Notes: generated by a model not told the origin, from the sequence alone. Shown: positions 1 through 10,798, counted from the first letter of the stretch. The stretch is 64,000 nucleotides of DNA from Agrypnia vestita (GCA_016648135.1 JADDOH010004230.1:1-64000); one strand, 5' to 3'. Numbers and translations are program-made.

Positions 1-67
1 AAATATGGTAATATCCTGGCAGATGGATAGCAGGCATGGCATTGTTCAATATTGCAAAGAATATTTT

Positions 68-191
68 GAGTATGTCCAAATTTTTCAAAAAGACAATACT
101 GAATTTTATCCTCAGGGGACATCATTAATCAAGATATATTGTAGATGTCTCAAAGAGACGAAGCTATATTATATCATATGAGACATCTATG
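68..191 (+). repeat. MITE family A, partial copy (one arm)
   Basis: This segment carries the outer arm of a fold-back repeat seen again at 12540-12861, 14862-15265, 15947-16365 and 61371-61502. Shared landmarks are a 'CAGGGGACATC' block, 'AAGATATATT', and the 'GATGTCTC-A-AGAGACGA' core. Only one arm is present; the sequence then runs into a LINE fragment. It has no coding capacity. Confidence 0.6.
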
Positions 192-430
192 CAAATGAAT
201 GAGGAAAGAATGGTAAGAAAGGTATATGACGCAAGTATTGTTGGCGCCAGAAAGAGAGGGCGATCACGGAAGGCGTGGAACGACCAGATTGACCAGATTC
301 TGGAAGATGGTCCTGTTAGGAGCCTTAACAATCGTCGATCTTGTATGAGTATGAAGATGTATGAATGTGGATCTTGCATACGAAGATGTATGAATGTGAA
401 TTTTGCATACGAAGATGTATGAATGTGGAT
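189..430 (+). pseudogene. LINE reverse-transcriptase C-terminal fragment
   Basis: The translation contains MNEERMVRKVYDASIVG, followed by a K/R-rich stretch, WNDQIDQILEDGPVRS and NNRRSCM. This is the C-terminal tail seen in a common insect non-LTR retrotransposon group, and it is closely related to the fragment on the other strand at 11382-11990. It ends in three near-repeats of a 30-bp unit containing 'CGAAGATGTATGAATGTG' (355-455). It is a dead fragment with no catalytic domain. The clade (RTE- or CR1-like) is not assigned. Confidence 0.65.
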
Positions 431-479
431 TTTGCATACGAAGATGTATGAATGTGCTCCGGCATTCGCAATATGTGTA

Positions 480-1200
480 AAATGCACTTTCTTAGAGTAT
501 TCTTAGGGTCTTCCTCATGTCGGTATTTCTAAAGTGGTTGAATAATGTTTCGCCTACTACTTCCCTAAGTAAACCTATATCGGCAGCCCGGATTTTAGAT
601 GTATTCGGTGACCATGTGTACAGTATGTTAAAGTGGTCCTATGCACAGATTTTAAAATCGTCACTTTATTGAAAGGAGTAAGTAGGTAATTGTGTTTAAA
701 TTGCTCCCAACACATTTTTAAAATAAAAATTTCATTTGCAAAACGTCACTTAATTATGAATGAACGCAATGTGCGTTTGAGCTGGCATATTTCTGCTCGC
801 CGTTTGATAGATAGATTGATTTGATCGCTGTTTGCAATTCCGCGCGTCACTTTTACTTTTGCCCGATGCACTTTAAATCAATAATTGATAAGATTGGTCG
901 CGTGCAGCGGGTGACCCCTGCGAGACCTCTGGGTGATATTTATTGAAACGCGGCAGAGATAAATACACATATAAAAATTCAAACATCGCCTTAACCCCTT
1001 CAGACCTCAATTCGTTTCCTAGAATCAATTTTATATTTTTAACAATTATGGGCGTGCGTGGGGTGATGTCCTTTAACCATCCGCACCCTTCAAATTGTTA
1101 GCTGCCGTTATGTTCTTTGCCGTCCAGTTGGACCTGTACTAAAAACCTCAAGAGAGGAATGTCTACTTACGAGATTCTCATTGAAACGAGTGAGATTCTG
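480..1200. other. no gene recognised
   Basis: Mixed-composition sequence, slightly richer in GC around 760-930. I see no coding signal, RNA gene or recognisable repeat. Confidence 0.5.
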
Positions 1201-1224
1201 TTGGAATAATTATTAGTATCAAGA

Positions 1225-2231
1225 TTCTGCAGTAAATTGCCAATCTATTACTTTTACAAAAAAAAAGATTCCTATAAATTCACCTACCAAATTTATGATG
1301 TAAACCTTGTATCAGTTGAGGAGATGAGTGATCTGGGAGTAATTTTTGATGCTAAATTATCATTCATTCCCCACATTGACTTGATAACTAATAAAGGTCT
1401 CAAAATGTTGGGATTTGTTTTAAGAACTGCACAAAACTTTGCAGACCTGCGCACTTATAAAGTCCTGTACACTTCTCTTGTCAGACCTCAGGTTGAATAT
1501 AACTCGATCATTTGGTCGCCTCACTATGTTAATCATTTAACGGCAATTGAACGAGTCCAAAAAAAAATTTTAAGATTTTTTAATTACAAATTAAATATAC
1601 GCTTGGAAGATATTAATTATGAATATCTCCTTAGTTATTTACAACTTTTAAACTTGTCTGTGAGACGTACTGTAACAGACCTAATATTTCTTTATAGGAT
1701 CGTAAATAGTTTGATTGATTGCCCCCAGATTATTAGTCTGATCGACTTATATGCTCCATCGAGGTCATCAAGACACAGTGCATTGTTCTATTATAGTGGA
1801 AGTGTCAGAACTAATGCATTAGCAAACTCTGTAATTCCCAGATTACACTCATTAGGGAATGAACATGCAGAGGCGGCTGACATTTTTGCTGATAGTATAA
1901 CTGTTTATAGGACAAAGCTGATACAATTGTTTACATCCCAACGAAATGGAAATGGACAATAAATCTTTCTATTTTACCTTTAACTATTATTATTTGTACC
2001 TTTAACTTTATTATTATTTTATCTTATGTTTTTATGTTTTTCTGTATTTTTATTTATTTTCTGTATTATTATTATTATTACCTTTTAACTATTATTATTG
2101 TAACTTTTAACTGTATTATTATTATTATTTTAACTGTCTTATGTTATTTAAAAAAAAAATATTCTGTACATTGTAAAAGCCCATAAGGGCGTTAAATAAA
2201 TAAATGAATAAATAAATAAATAAAATAAATT
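1225..2231 (+). mobile_element. 5'-truncated LINE: RT C-terminal domain and A/T-rich tail
   Basis: An open frame runs to a stop at 1960-1962. It matches the region downstream of the RT palm in jockey/CR1-type non-LTR elements: a LGVIFDAKLSF block, then YTSLVRPQVEYNSIIWSP and the IERVQKKILR motif. No ATG begins this frame; the element simply starts inside the ORF near 1225, the usual result of incomplete target-primed reverse transcription. A 3' UTR of about 230 bp ends in a (TAAA)n run at 2193-2231, consistent with a LINE 3' end. The RT active site and endonuclease are absent, so it cannot move by itself. The exact clade is uncertain. Confidence 0.8.
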
Positions 2232-2625
2232 ACAATTTTCTATTGTCTTATAGTCTCGGCAACTATACATTTAGTAACACCTCTCAACGTTTTACTTACA
2301 GCTTTGTTTATTTCACGATTAGTTGTTTCAAATCTCAGGTTTTTCTTAAGATACTTTATAGTTAAAATTATCACAAGTTAACTAACGACAAAGGGAGAGA
2401 GAGAAGATGATACAAGGCGTGCGTCCGAATCAGCACGGAGAATGGAATTACAGGTCGGTTAACTAAAGCTGGCGTGTACAACACGTCGCACTGCATACGC
2501 ATCTCGAAAAATATCTCTGTCTCTCTCGCACGCGGCCAAGCTTATGAGCGTGACAGAGACTGTTATTGTTTGTTTTTACTGCTGTTAGGAAATACAGCGT
2601 GATGTTTTTTTAAATTCCTTGTTTG
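2232..2625. other. intergenic, no gene recognised
   Basis: Holds a short GA-rich run near 2393-2406 and a moderately GC-rich block at 2410-2580. No ORF or named repeat was identified. Confidence 0.4.
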
Positions 2626-3125
2626 GTTTGAACCTTAGAGTATATACAATCCATAGAGACCATATTATTTCGAAACTTGTAAGAATTTTGTTAAAAGAGG
2701 CGTGGTCATTCGGTGAGACTGGACAATTCATTTCTAACACGTGTTTTTAATTTCTTGCTAAATCAGGGCTACCACTAATGTACGATTCTCTGTGAATTCT
2801 CTTACAATAAAGTAGCAATAAATGATAATGCCTTTTATATGTGGGTACATCTATTTATTTTAATTTATTTTATTACAATTTTAAATATCACCACAACAAT
2901 AATTATATAAGGTACTGCAATAATAATAATTAAAATCGAGGATTATTTATACCATATCAAACATAAACATTTAGATATCTGCATTTGTACAAATATTTAG
3001 AAAATTACGTTATTTACATAATATACATTGTTTGTATATACACATAAAATACATTGTTTGAAAAAACAATATGATGAAGTACATTAATGGAATTAATAAT
3101 AAATATAAAATTTTAATATAGTACG

Positions 3126-3600
3126 CTATTGATTTTGGAAGATAATTAATCTGTTGAAATGTTGTCTCACTCTGACGGTAGGTTGTACCGCTGATTTGAT
3201 CAGAAAGTGTAGCCTGACATCTAAATATTTAGAAGCAACTGCCTTAATTAGGTGAACAGTATGGTTCTCCAGCGGTGACTGTTCTAGCATGTGAGAAAGT
3301 AATATATTAAAACAATCTACAGTTAGGAATATTTTTAAGACCCTGTTGACTAAATATTCTAATGAAAAGTGAGGATTCATTCTTTTTCCTCCACTACGGT
3401 TAAGAGCTTCTCTAAAAACGCGTTTACTATGTGTGCAAATTAAAATAACATCATCTGATGGATATACTAACCCCCCTCTATCTTTTTGCAATTAATGAAT
3501 TTCGCAAAGTTGTCTTAAAGCCAATAAGGGCAGAAAGACAATTCTCACATTTAATTTTTTTATTTAGATGCCTGACAACAAAACCACAAATATAAATTAT
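3126..3600 (-). pseudogene. P-like transposase, C-terminal domain (frame-disrupted)
   Basis: On the minus strand, a frame containing YICGFVVRHLNKKIKCENC reads into a stop just after 'IAKR'. A second frame then resumes with QKDRGGLVYPSDDVILIC and continues to a stop at 3126-3128. In THAP9/P transposases these two motifs are continuous in the C-terminal domain, so a frameshift separates them here near 3485-3495. A second break lies between this block and the catalytic block at 3613. The product would be truncated; this is a relic. Confidence 0.75.
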
Positions 3601-3612
3601 ACAACTCTCCAC

Positions 3613-4365
3613 CTACTGACTGCACATATATATTGATTCAGGAATATCGTCGAAAGGCAAAGTATTTTCGAAACTCAATTCGTCATCACGTAATAATTTT
3701 AATTTGGAGGAGGAACAGTTTATAATATTGACAGAATTCTTTGAATTACGGTTTAATATACTAATTTGATCTAAAGGTATGCAGTTTCCATTTACATTAT
3801 CTTTGATTTCTGCGCGTATAAGTAATTTCTTGTACGCGGACTTAAATTGGCTAACGGTTGGGTTGTTATTATAACCACCATGTGAGCGTATAGCTCCGAA
3901 AAATAATTCGATATGGTCTTGATTAAATTTGTACATCGTTAGGTATTTTAACACTGGGGACTCTGACATTAAATACGTCTTAACTAATAATTGTAAACTT
4001 TCTATGCAAACTCGAAAACCCAAAAACCCCATTTTTTTATTAGACTGAATAACTTTTACTCCATTTGGTAATTTTAAATCAGATAAATATACGCTAACAT
4101 TACTCAGGTACGCAGAAAACTTTAAATGATTCCCCGAGAATACAGGCCTTTTCCATTCAGGTGCTGAAATATTACGGGAATTGAATATATCAAATAGTTT
4201 GTTTATACACCTTATGAAAAAAATTGTTGGTTCACTGTTAGAAAATTGTGGCAGCTTTAGGTTTTTAGCACAAAATTCTATGGCATCCGCTACAGAATCG
4301 CTAAATAAGGGATACATGAAGGGATCACTTCTAGCAACTTTGTCGAAAACTGTCGAATTTGTAGA
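3613..4365 (-). pseudogene. P-like transposase, catalytic-domain remnant
   Basis: The minus-strand frame starts after a good acceptor (TTACTTTCAG, boundary near 4365) and ends at a stop at 3613. The key block is YKFNQDHIELFFGAIRSHGG followed by NNNPTVSQFKSAYKKLL. In Drosophila P and human THAP9 this is where the third catalytic acid (the Glu of DHIELFF) and the adjacent region lie. The two upstream catalytic aspartates and most of the first RNase H half are absent. The phase left by the upstream exon (4900-5100) does not match, which supports an internal deletion. Not a functional transposase by itself. Confidence 0.8.
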
Positions 4366-4596
4366 CTGAAAGTAATAATATCGATTAAATTTAAAGTTTT
4401 CAAAAAATTAATACAACGATTTTAGGTAAAACGTACTATCAAAACATACATGGCCAACGACTGCATTACATGAAGGGATCACTTTAAGCAACTCTCGCAT
4501 GTTTACTGTCGTATTTTTAGACTGAATGTAATAATATCGATTAAATTTAAAGTTTATGAAAAATTAATATACCTAACGATTTTAGGTAAAACATAA
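4315..4596. repeat. imperfect tandem duplication inside the P-like element
   Basis: The segment 4315-4430 (from 'CATGAAGGGATCACTT' to 'TTTTAGGTAAAAC') recurs, diverged, at about 4468-4596 with the same order of landmarks. The duplication covers the acceptor region of the catalytic exon, so it post-dates or accompanied the internal deletion. Confidence 0.65.
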
Positions 4597-4899
4597 TATC
4601 GATGGCTCCTACGTATGCTATAATAACCCATAAATCGAAAATTTTTAGTTTTTTTATGTTTTTCTTATTTCTTATATCTTTATAACAAAGAAATAAAAAC
4701 ATTTTGCAATTAATTACATTTTTTTTGGGTGTATTTTATAGGGCAATGTATATTTATACCGGACGAAAATATACTACTTCATATACTAGGAGTTTCAGAA
4801 TGCACATAACTAATTTTATAAATCCCGTATAAATTGGCGATTTAAGAAATTTTTTATGTAACGAAAAACGAATAAAGAATGAACACTATAGGTACTTAC

Positions 4900-5100
4900 T
4901 CTATCAAAAGCCAGTTCTGTTCTTGAATAATTCCTAGGAACGGCAAATTTTTTATTCGAACTAATTTGTTTTCTTTCCTTCTGTCAAAATGTACATTCAA
5001 GAAGTGATCTGAGCAAACACAACTGTGACTTCCGGGATTCCAATTAATCCTTCCCACAGCATGGATCCATTCACTTTTTCTTACTTCATTTTTTGGGAAC
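4900..5100 (-). CDS. P-like transposase exon 2: C-terminal half of THAP domain
   Basis: This exon begins after TTTTTTGTAG (acceptor) and ends at GTAAGT (donor). It encodes RFPKNEVRKSEWIHAVGR, then SCVCSDHF, which supplies the second Cys and the His of the C2CH zinc site, and a LPFLG tail. Joined to exon 1 (5563-5633) it restores SYH-R-FPK, exactly as expected for a THAP domain, so the intron assignment is strong. The next exon in the intact gene is missing, so after this point the reading frame cannot continue normally. A transcript stopping here could encode a THAP-only peptide; that is inference. Confidence 0.75.
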
Positions 5101-5562
5101 CTACAAAAAATGATATCCCAATCCGAATACTTTAAATAATAAATAATAAATAATTTGTATTCTAAAATTTTAAGCACAGCCCTGTCGGTCCAATATGCTT
5201 TGTCATAAAAATACCACATTGAGCTTAGTTAGATCCATACAATGTAGTGCCTTCTCTTTCTTACTCCTAAAAATTCAGAATTTTTAAAGGAGAAAAAAAG
5301 AGACGGATATATTTTAAAATGTCGGCTATCTAAGTAAATAATTTTACATTTGTGTTGATTGAACATTCATAGACATATTTTGATTTAAGTCATCAAAAAC
5401 ATCTTCAAAATAGCATTCTCCGAATTATTTGTGTAATAAAATCAATCAAAAATAAACGTTCTAGGATTTTTTAAACAAAAGTAAATGTTTGCAGTTGGTT
5501 TGTTGTTAAAATTATGAAATAAAACGTATATATGTAAAATTTTCATATTTTGGATAAAATAC

Positions 5563-5633
5563 CTGTGATAACTGATATGTTTCTTCCCGTTTCCAGTCCT
5601 ATTGGAACACCCCTTCATTGCACAAGAAGGCAT
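5563..5633 (-). CDS. P-like transposase exon 1: N-terminal half of THAP domain
   Basis: The ATG at 5631-5633 opens MPSCAMKGCSNRTGNGKKHI, the classic start of a THAP zinc finger with its first two cysteines (positions 4 and 9). After 23 codons plus two bases the sequence reads CACAG/GTATTT, a splice donor. The 462-bp intron 5101-5562 separates it from the rest of the domain. This start is preferred over an upstream ATG because THAP transposases begin directly with the zinc finger. It lies 278 bp from the TIR end, appropriate for a promoter and leader. Confidence 0.75.
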
Positions 5634-5985
5634 ATCAATTTTTTGTAATATTTGCACGTAAACACACAATAATTTATCGAAAATACGGATAACAAATCTG
5701 TCAGCTCTGCCGTTCTCTGCCCGAGTTTTGAAACTCGGGCAAAGAGAACCCTTACAAAGCAATTAAAGACGTACCCGACCGGGTGATCTTTTTTGTCCCT
5801 TTTTGTCTTATGTGTTACTATTTGGTTAAAACTGAGTAAGCTTTATGTTACCACGCGTACGGGTTTGGTAAAATGTTTAGTTATCCCTCTATGGATTGTA
5901 TATACTCTAAGGTTTGAACCCATCCTTCAGTCAAAGTCAACCGACGCGCATTGCTGTAACTGGTTTATTTAGAGGTTATAATAAA

Positions 5986-6240
5986 ATGTTTTCTGGAAAA
6001 ATTGGATCTGGCAGAACATTAAGAGAACAATCTCGTGAAATACTGTATAATGTTTTTTAAATATTACATGCATCATTATAAAAACGGCGATGGAAGTAAT
6101 CTTTTTATGAAGGATTTGTTAGATTTAACATCGCAAGCGACTGGGTAAGATATTCCGATGGCGAATCATCAAATTCTTCTAGTGATGAAGATTTAAGTGG
6201 CGTAGAAGAATGAATTAGCGATTCTGATTAGAAGCAATAC
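5986..6240 (+). pseudogene. IS630/Tc1-like transposase fragments (N- and C-terminal scraps)
   Basis: The ATG at 5986 starts SGKIGSGRTLREQSREILYN. After a one-base slip in a T run this continues as YMHHYKNGDGSNLF and DLTSQATG. It resembles the N-terminal helix-turn-helix region of DDE_3 transposase-like proteins. It runs directly into an acidic serine-rich end (DGESSNSSSDEDLSGVEE) typical of the C-terminus of such proteins, so the centre appears deleted. The P-like element ends 75 bp upstream. Family assignment is by pattern only and is moderate. Confidence 0.45.
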
Positions 6241-6493
6241 TGTAACAAAATAAATATTTTATTTCTTACAATATCCCATCGTTTATTTTATTTTATACGC
6301 AACCCACCCAATTGACTCATAGATTTTAAAAACGGTGGTTGGATATAACAACCCTCTGATAAATTTAGACTATGTGACAATTATATCAAACTTCGTCATA
6401 CCAAATGCCTTTAAAAACCTTTAAAAAATTTGCATTTTTAATCTGTTAAAATAATATAAAACGATTTTTTTATACATGCTGTATAATTGTATT

Positions 6494-7270
6494 GCTGTAT
6501 TGTTGAGATGATTTAAATCAGTGATTAAAATCAAGTGATTTTAAAAAGAAATCAATGATTTAAATCAATAATTTTTTACTGTAACCAAAACAAAAAAAAA
6601 AAAAAAAAGTGTCGTGGGACTTCCCCCGGCAAAAGTTGAACCTTTGACTAGAGTATTAGTCGATAAACAAGTCACACAGAAAATTGTCCCTACTGATTGG
6701 TGGGTAGCAATACATAATAATATATGAAAAAATGTATAACCGAAGAAGAATTGGATATAATCAAGCAACTGCCAAGTACAGTTGCTTCTTCTTCAGTGGT
6801 CGAAAGAATTGAATGCCGATGCGATGAATGCGAATAAATGCATTCAATTTGGTGCCCAGCAAAATAAGAAATAGTTTAGGCATTTGATAAAACTTAATTC
6901 GGACAAATTACAATACCAATAAAAACATAACATCTAAGTTATATGTAAGTAAATATAAGTGACTGCGACTGCGGTGAAACCCAAAAAAAAATTATGGTGA
7001 TTTATTATTTTTAAGTCTTTTTTATTTTCTTTGTTAAATTTTAGTGGCAATGTGGCAAATAAATATGCTACTGTTTTTTTTAAAAATAACTGACTTTAGA
7101 AGAACTAATATGTTGATTTTATTAATAATTAAAATAAACTAAAATTAGGTATATTGTGTTTTTTCTCAAAAATAACTGACTTCCAAATTTAAAAAATCAA
7201 ATAAATCTGATTTAAATCAAATAAATCCGTTTTTTTATTTAAAAAAAAAATCATGATTTTTATCAATCCT
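6494..7270 (+). mobile_element. hAT-like transposon remnant
   Basis: The ends consist of reiterated 'TGATTTAAATCA'-type blocks in inverted arrangement (6505-6580 and 7185-7262), a familiar hAT terminal pattern. Between them, 6690-6810 (+) reads as TDWWVAIHNNI, then EEELDIIKQLPSSTV and SSSVVERI with stops and frame changes. This resembles the hAT C-terminal dimerisation motif (WW ... PS-ASSERVFS). It is heavily decayed. Exact ends and target duplication could not be fixed. Confidence 0.5.
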
Positions 7271-7525
7271 GCCTCTTTACATAGATGTCGCGCCGCGGTG
7301 GCAGTTTGATGTTGCCGGGGCCAGCGTTGGTGTGGCGTAGTATTTATGTACAACCGGGAATTTTTCAATCTGCATGATGAGCCGAAAATGACAAAATTTA
7401 TAAAATTGGGAGGCTTCGATGGCTAGGCCATGTAAAACGTATATAATAATAATGCGCAACTCCAGAAATGGCTGATCATTAGGACTGAGGAGGCCAGGAT
7501 CTATAAAGATTGTAGAATTAGGGAT

Positions 7526-7703
7526 AATAATAATAATAATTGGATAACTTATATAGCGCCGTTTTCGCGAATACTCACCTCAAGGGCGCTTTACACAGAA
7601 AAATTATTATCTTACAAAACAACTTACTGCTAGAAAAGATAAAACTTATTTACTATTACTTATTCACTAGGTGGCGTACAAGAAATGGAATTAAAATTGA
7701 GTA
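7526..7703 (-). mobile_element. LINE 3' end (same family as 49004-50091), first part
   Basis: Read on the minus strand this is nearly identical to the 3' UTR of the LINE at 49915-50091. It shares the blocks 'GCCACCTAGTGAATAAG', 'TCTAGCAGTAAGTTGT' and 'AAAGCGCCCTTGAGGTG', and it has the same (ATT)n tail (here AAT repeats at 7526-7545). It is interrupted at 7703 by a pogo-like element and resumes at 9508. Confidence 0.85.
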
Positions 7704-8234
7704 GGGGAGGGTGAGGCGTGTTGTGACAGGGGCAAGTTGTGAAAACGCGTTTAAAATTCGTGCCATTTGACTTAGCGTTACCCGCATAGATTCATTTTAT
7801 GTGAACTCTGTAGCATCAGTTGCTATCAAAATATTGAAGCGGTGCGGTTGATTTCATTAAAGTTAAACGATAAAGTTTGATTTTGAGGTACTCAACTAAC
7901 TTTTTCTGCACTAATTCCAAGTGTTCTGTTATTTTACCAATACTAGGTGAGTTATTTTACATTTTATTTACCAAATATTGTGTCTTTTAGCTGTATTATC
8001 AGCAATAAAGGAAAACCTTGCGGTAAATAAATTCACTTGCATAGACATTTAAATATAAAATGATCGTATGGGGCGAGTTGTTACAAAAATGTGGGGGCTA
8101 GTTGTGACAGTCACAACTAGCCCCTTCAAAATAATTAAAATTTTATTTTTACTAAAACTATTATTAGATGTGAAACTGTACAGTTCAATTATTATTTTTA
8201 CTTTACTTTTTATTTTTGTTTTCAAGGTTTCAAA

Positions 8235-8632
8235 ATGGTACGAAATTACATTAAAAAAACAAAGAGGGGTGAAATTCCCGAAAGTGTTTACGAACATACT
8301 GCTGCTGAGATAGAGGCTACAAACGTGTCTCTTCGAAAAGCCGCAGTGTCTTTTGATGTCAATTATATAACACTAAAACGATTCATAGATCGGAAAAAAG
8401 CCCGTTATTTGTAAATTCCAATGTGGGCTATTCCAACCCGGGACAAATTTTTACACATGCGCAAGAAAAAGAACTTGGAGATTACATTGCAAAATGTAGC
8501 AAATTTGATTATGGTTTGACCACAGCTGATGCGAAAAAGCTTGCATATGAATATGCATGCCAAAATATGATCAAAATTCCCGATAATTGGACAACACCAT
8601 TAAACACCAGAACAAATCCGGCCATTACCTAA
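8235..8632 (+). pseudogene. pogo-type transposase N-terminal fragment
   Basis: The ATG at 8235 opens VRNYIKKTKRGEIPESVYEH, continuing with AAEIEATNVSLRKAAVSFDV and NYITLKRFIDRKKARY. This is a psq/CENP-B-type helix-turn-helix of the kind at the start of pogo transposases. The frame stops at 8412. A second frame then continues with GYSNPGQIFTHAQEKELGDY and YACQNMIKIPDNW, the normal downstream segment, ending at 8632. A frameshift therefore splits the DNA-binding region. No DDE domain follows. Confidence 0.8.
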
Positions 8633-8930
8633 AGCTCATCCAAGAAAGAACCTACGTAATAGAAAGAAAATGTAAAGCGTAATTTTAACTGACATGCCAA
8701 TAAAAAATCACTTAGAATTAGAAGATAATCTAAGGAAGGAAAAGAAAGGCGAAAAGATGCGAAAGCGTAAAATCACAAAAGGAACTAAAAAAACAAGCAC
8801 AAATAAAACAAAAGGGGAATAAAGACAAAACTACACAAGAAAGAGACTTTTGGAGTGAAGAAACGAATTTTAGTGTCATTTTCATCCAGCGAGACTGAAG
8901 AGAAGCCACATATCATGGAAACTGATGACT

Positions 8931-9105
8931 GAATGAAGAAGATGAGCAATGCATTTATTGTAAAAGCCCTTATTCTAATGATATTTCGGGTGAAAGGTGG
9001 GTGAGGTGCATAAATTGCCAAAGATGGTGTAATGAGCTATGTGCTGGAGTGGACGAATTCACTCAAGATTTTATTTGTGACTTTTGTTTGACTGGCAAAA
9101 AATAA
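8931..9105 (+). pseudogene. pogo-type transposase C-terminal zinc finger
   Basis: The frame from about 8931 reads EDEQCIYCKSPYSNDI, then GERWVRCINCQRWCNELC and DFICDFC, ending at a stop at 9103-9105. The cysteine/histidine-like spacing is that of the PHD-type zinc finger often found at the C-terminus of insect pogo/CENP-B-like transposases. It is detached from the N-terminal part by an internal deletion of the catalytic core. Confidence 0.75.
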
Positions 9106-9507
9106 TTTTAATCGATTACAGAATTTTCTTAATAAGAGTACAAATTTTGTTTATTTGTTGATAGTTAATTATAAAACATGTTACTACTTGTATTATTAAT
9201 TATTCATAATATTTATTTTGTTAATTAAACTACATAAATACTCAACAATATTTGACGATTAGTTCGTCACAACCTGCCCCACCCTTGTCACAACTGACCC
9301 CTCGGGTGGGGCAGGTTGTGACAATTCCCATATTTTGAAAAATCGTATTTTGTTGCGTTGTCTTTTTGGTGACATGGTTAATAATGCTAATTTTTTATAG
9401 GTGAAGAATTGTTTGGTTCAACTAAAATATAATGTTTTTGATATTATTGAAGATTTTTCCACAACACCATTTTTCATAAATTAGTCACAACACGCCCCAC
9501 CCTCCCC

Positions 9508-9556
9508 TACTATTATAGTTGGGAGTGCCTGAAAGAATTAGGTGTTTTGATGAAAC
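9508..9556 (-). mobile_element. LINE 3' end, second part (continuation of 7526-7703)
   Basis: On the minus strand this matches 49868-49905 (for example 'TAATTCTTTCAGG' and 'CTATTATAG' in diverged form). It begins exactly at the TA that flanks the pogo-like element, so the two parts belong to one interrupted insertion. Confidence 0.75.
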
Positions 9557-10795
9557 CTATGATGCGCATCTCCGCACTATTACAATTTTGAGATAATTAC
9601 GAAGGCATCGTAGTGAATTGTGCGCGAATTGTGCGCTAGGTTGTCCCCAAATATGATAAAATTAATTTCTGGCAAAACTAACTGTCCATATCTACTGGAA
9701 AAGATTAGCATTAGGATCCCTAAGTATTCATCACGACAGTCGCATCCTTTTTCAATTCCGAAATATCACATAAGATCACACCTTAATTTTACGAGCAGTG
9801 AACAGCACAAGTATTGATATATTCAATTTGAGTTCAAATACTATTAAGAATGCGATCTATGGGAGAGTGTTGCTTTTAAAAGTTATTTGTATTTATTATT
9901 ATGTGCTTATTTTCATATTTCTTATCTAACTTTTCTTTACTTATTGTTTATTTTCCTGTCTCACTGCTGGTTAGTTTTGCGTTTTAGGATTTGTAATTAT
10001 ATTGTTACAGAAGTCGTTCGTAATCGAGTTCCAGTTGAAATAATTAAAGATTTTGTTGTCTTATTGAAATTGTGAACTTGTGAATACTCCATATTAAAAA
10101 ATAAATAAATAAAAAACAAGAAGAAAATTAAATGCAATAAATATCGACACGTTCAAAATTTCCTAAAAAATATTCCGATCGCAGCTGTGATTCCGACCAC
10201 GTGATTACGACCGCTTATATTGATGCGAGTAATTATTGGTAATGCGTCTCTATTTGTGTATTTAATCTCTTGCATTATTCAGATAAAGTCTGTCTAATTG
10301 AACCCCAGCGCCCCCTAAGTGATGTGTACATTATAGAAAACGAGATTTGTAGTTTCATCTCGTGATAATTTATGGTAGTCTTTATCGACTCGTTAAAAGA
10401 GACAGTGAAAATATAATTTATGACACAGAAGGCGTCGGTTATTATGATCGCATTGGTCTGCAGCGATCTTAATTCAAATATCCTGCAAATATTTTATCTG
10501 AATACTATGAAATGCACACTGGTTATATTTGTAAATGTTCTTGACAAATAATAGGAGAACATAAAAATATAATGATACAAATTTTATGTGTTCCTACTAG
10601 AATGACGTGGCTCGATTTTTCTTAAATTAAGTTTTTATTTATCACCAAATTCACGAATTAAATTGGAGCATTGTTCTTTTTCACAATAATTTCGTACTAA
10701 TCACTCGTCTGTGGATCGCTTTATATTCGTCTTTCCAGAATATTCACACGTCTGTGGTCGCACTTATTCGGTAGGTAGGTAAACTCGCAATTGAG
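9557..10795. other. intergenic, no gene recognised
   Basis: AT-rich sequence with short open frames lacking any recognisable motif. No RNA gene or inverted repeat was identified. Confidence 0.5.
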
Positions 10796-10798
10796 TAT

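Larger units (their letters stand above)
2634..5911 (-). mobile_element. P-like DNA transposon, internally deleted, with TIRs and 8-bp TSD
   Basis: Both ends carry a perfect 25-bp terminal inverted repeat (2634-2658 and 5887-5911, beginning CTTAGAGTATATACAATCC). The element is flanked by an 8-bp direct duplication, GTTTGAAC, at 2626-2633 and 5912-5919. An 8-bp duplication is the hallmark of the P superfamily. Inside, on the minus strand, are a THAP DNA-binding domain split by an intron, a C-terminal catalytic segment and a final domain. The first part of the RNase H-like fold is missing. The total is 3,278 bp. The frame-disrupted coding remnants suggest a non-autonomous copy whose ends could still be recognised by an active source. 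Confidence 0.9.
7713..9340. repeat. subterminal GGGGC-NN-GTTGTGAC motif copies
   Basis: Variants of GGGGCnnGTTGTGAC occur at 7713-7740 (two), 8073-8087, 8094-8108 and inverted at 8109-8126. They recur near the other end at 9268-9325 in both orientations, and the TIR itself ends in the same word. Clusters of this kind are commonly transposase-binding sites in pogo/Tc1 relatives. Binding is inferred, not shown. Confidence 0.65.
7704..9507 (+). mobile_element. pogo-like DNA transposon, internally deleted
   Basis: A 24-bp TIR with one mismatch (7704-7727 and 9484-9507, starting GGGGAGGGTG) is flanked by TA on both sides. Removing 7704-9507 plus one TA restores the LINE 3' UTR seen at 49892-49905, which proves the boundaries. 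Inside are the start of a transposase-like HTH protein, a middle scrap and a C-terminal zinc finger, with the DDE catalytic core missing. Subterminal copies of a GGGGC-NN-GTTGTGAC motif lie at both ends (see separate entry). The length is 1,804 bp. Confidence 0.85.
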
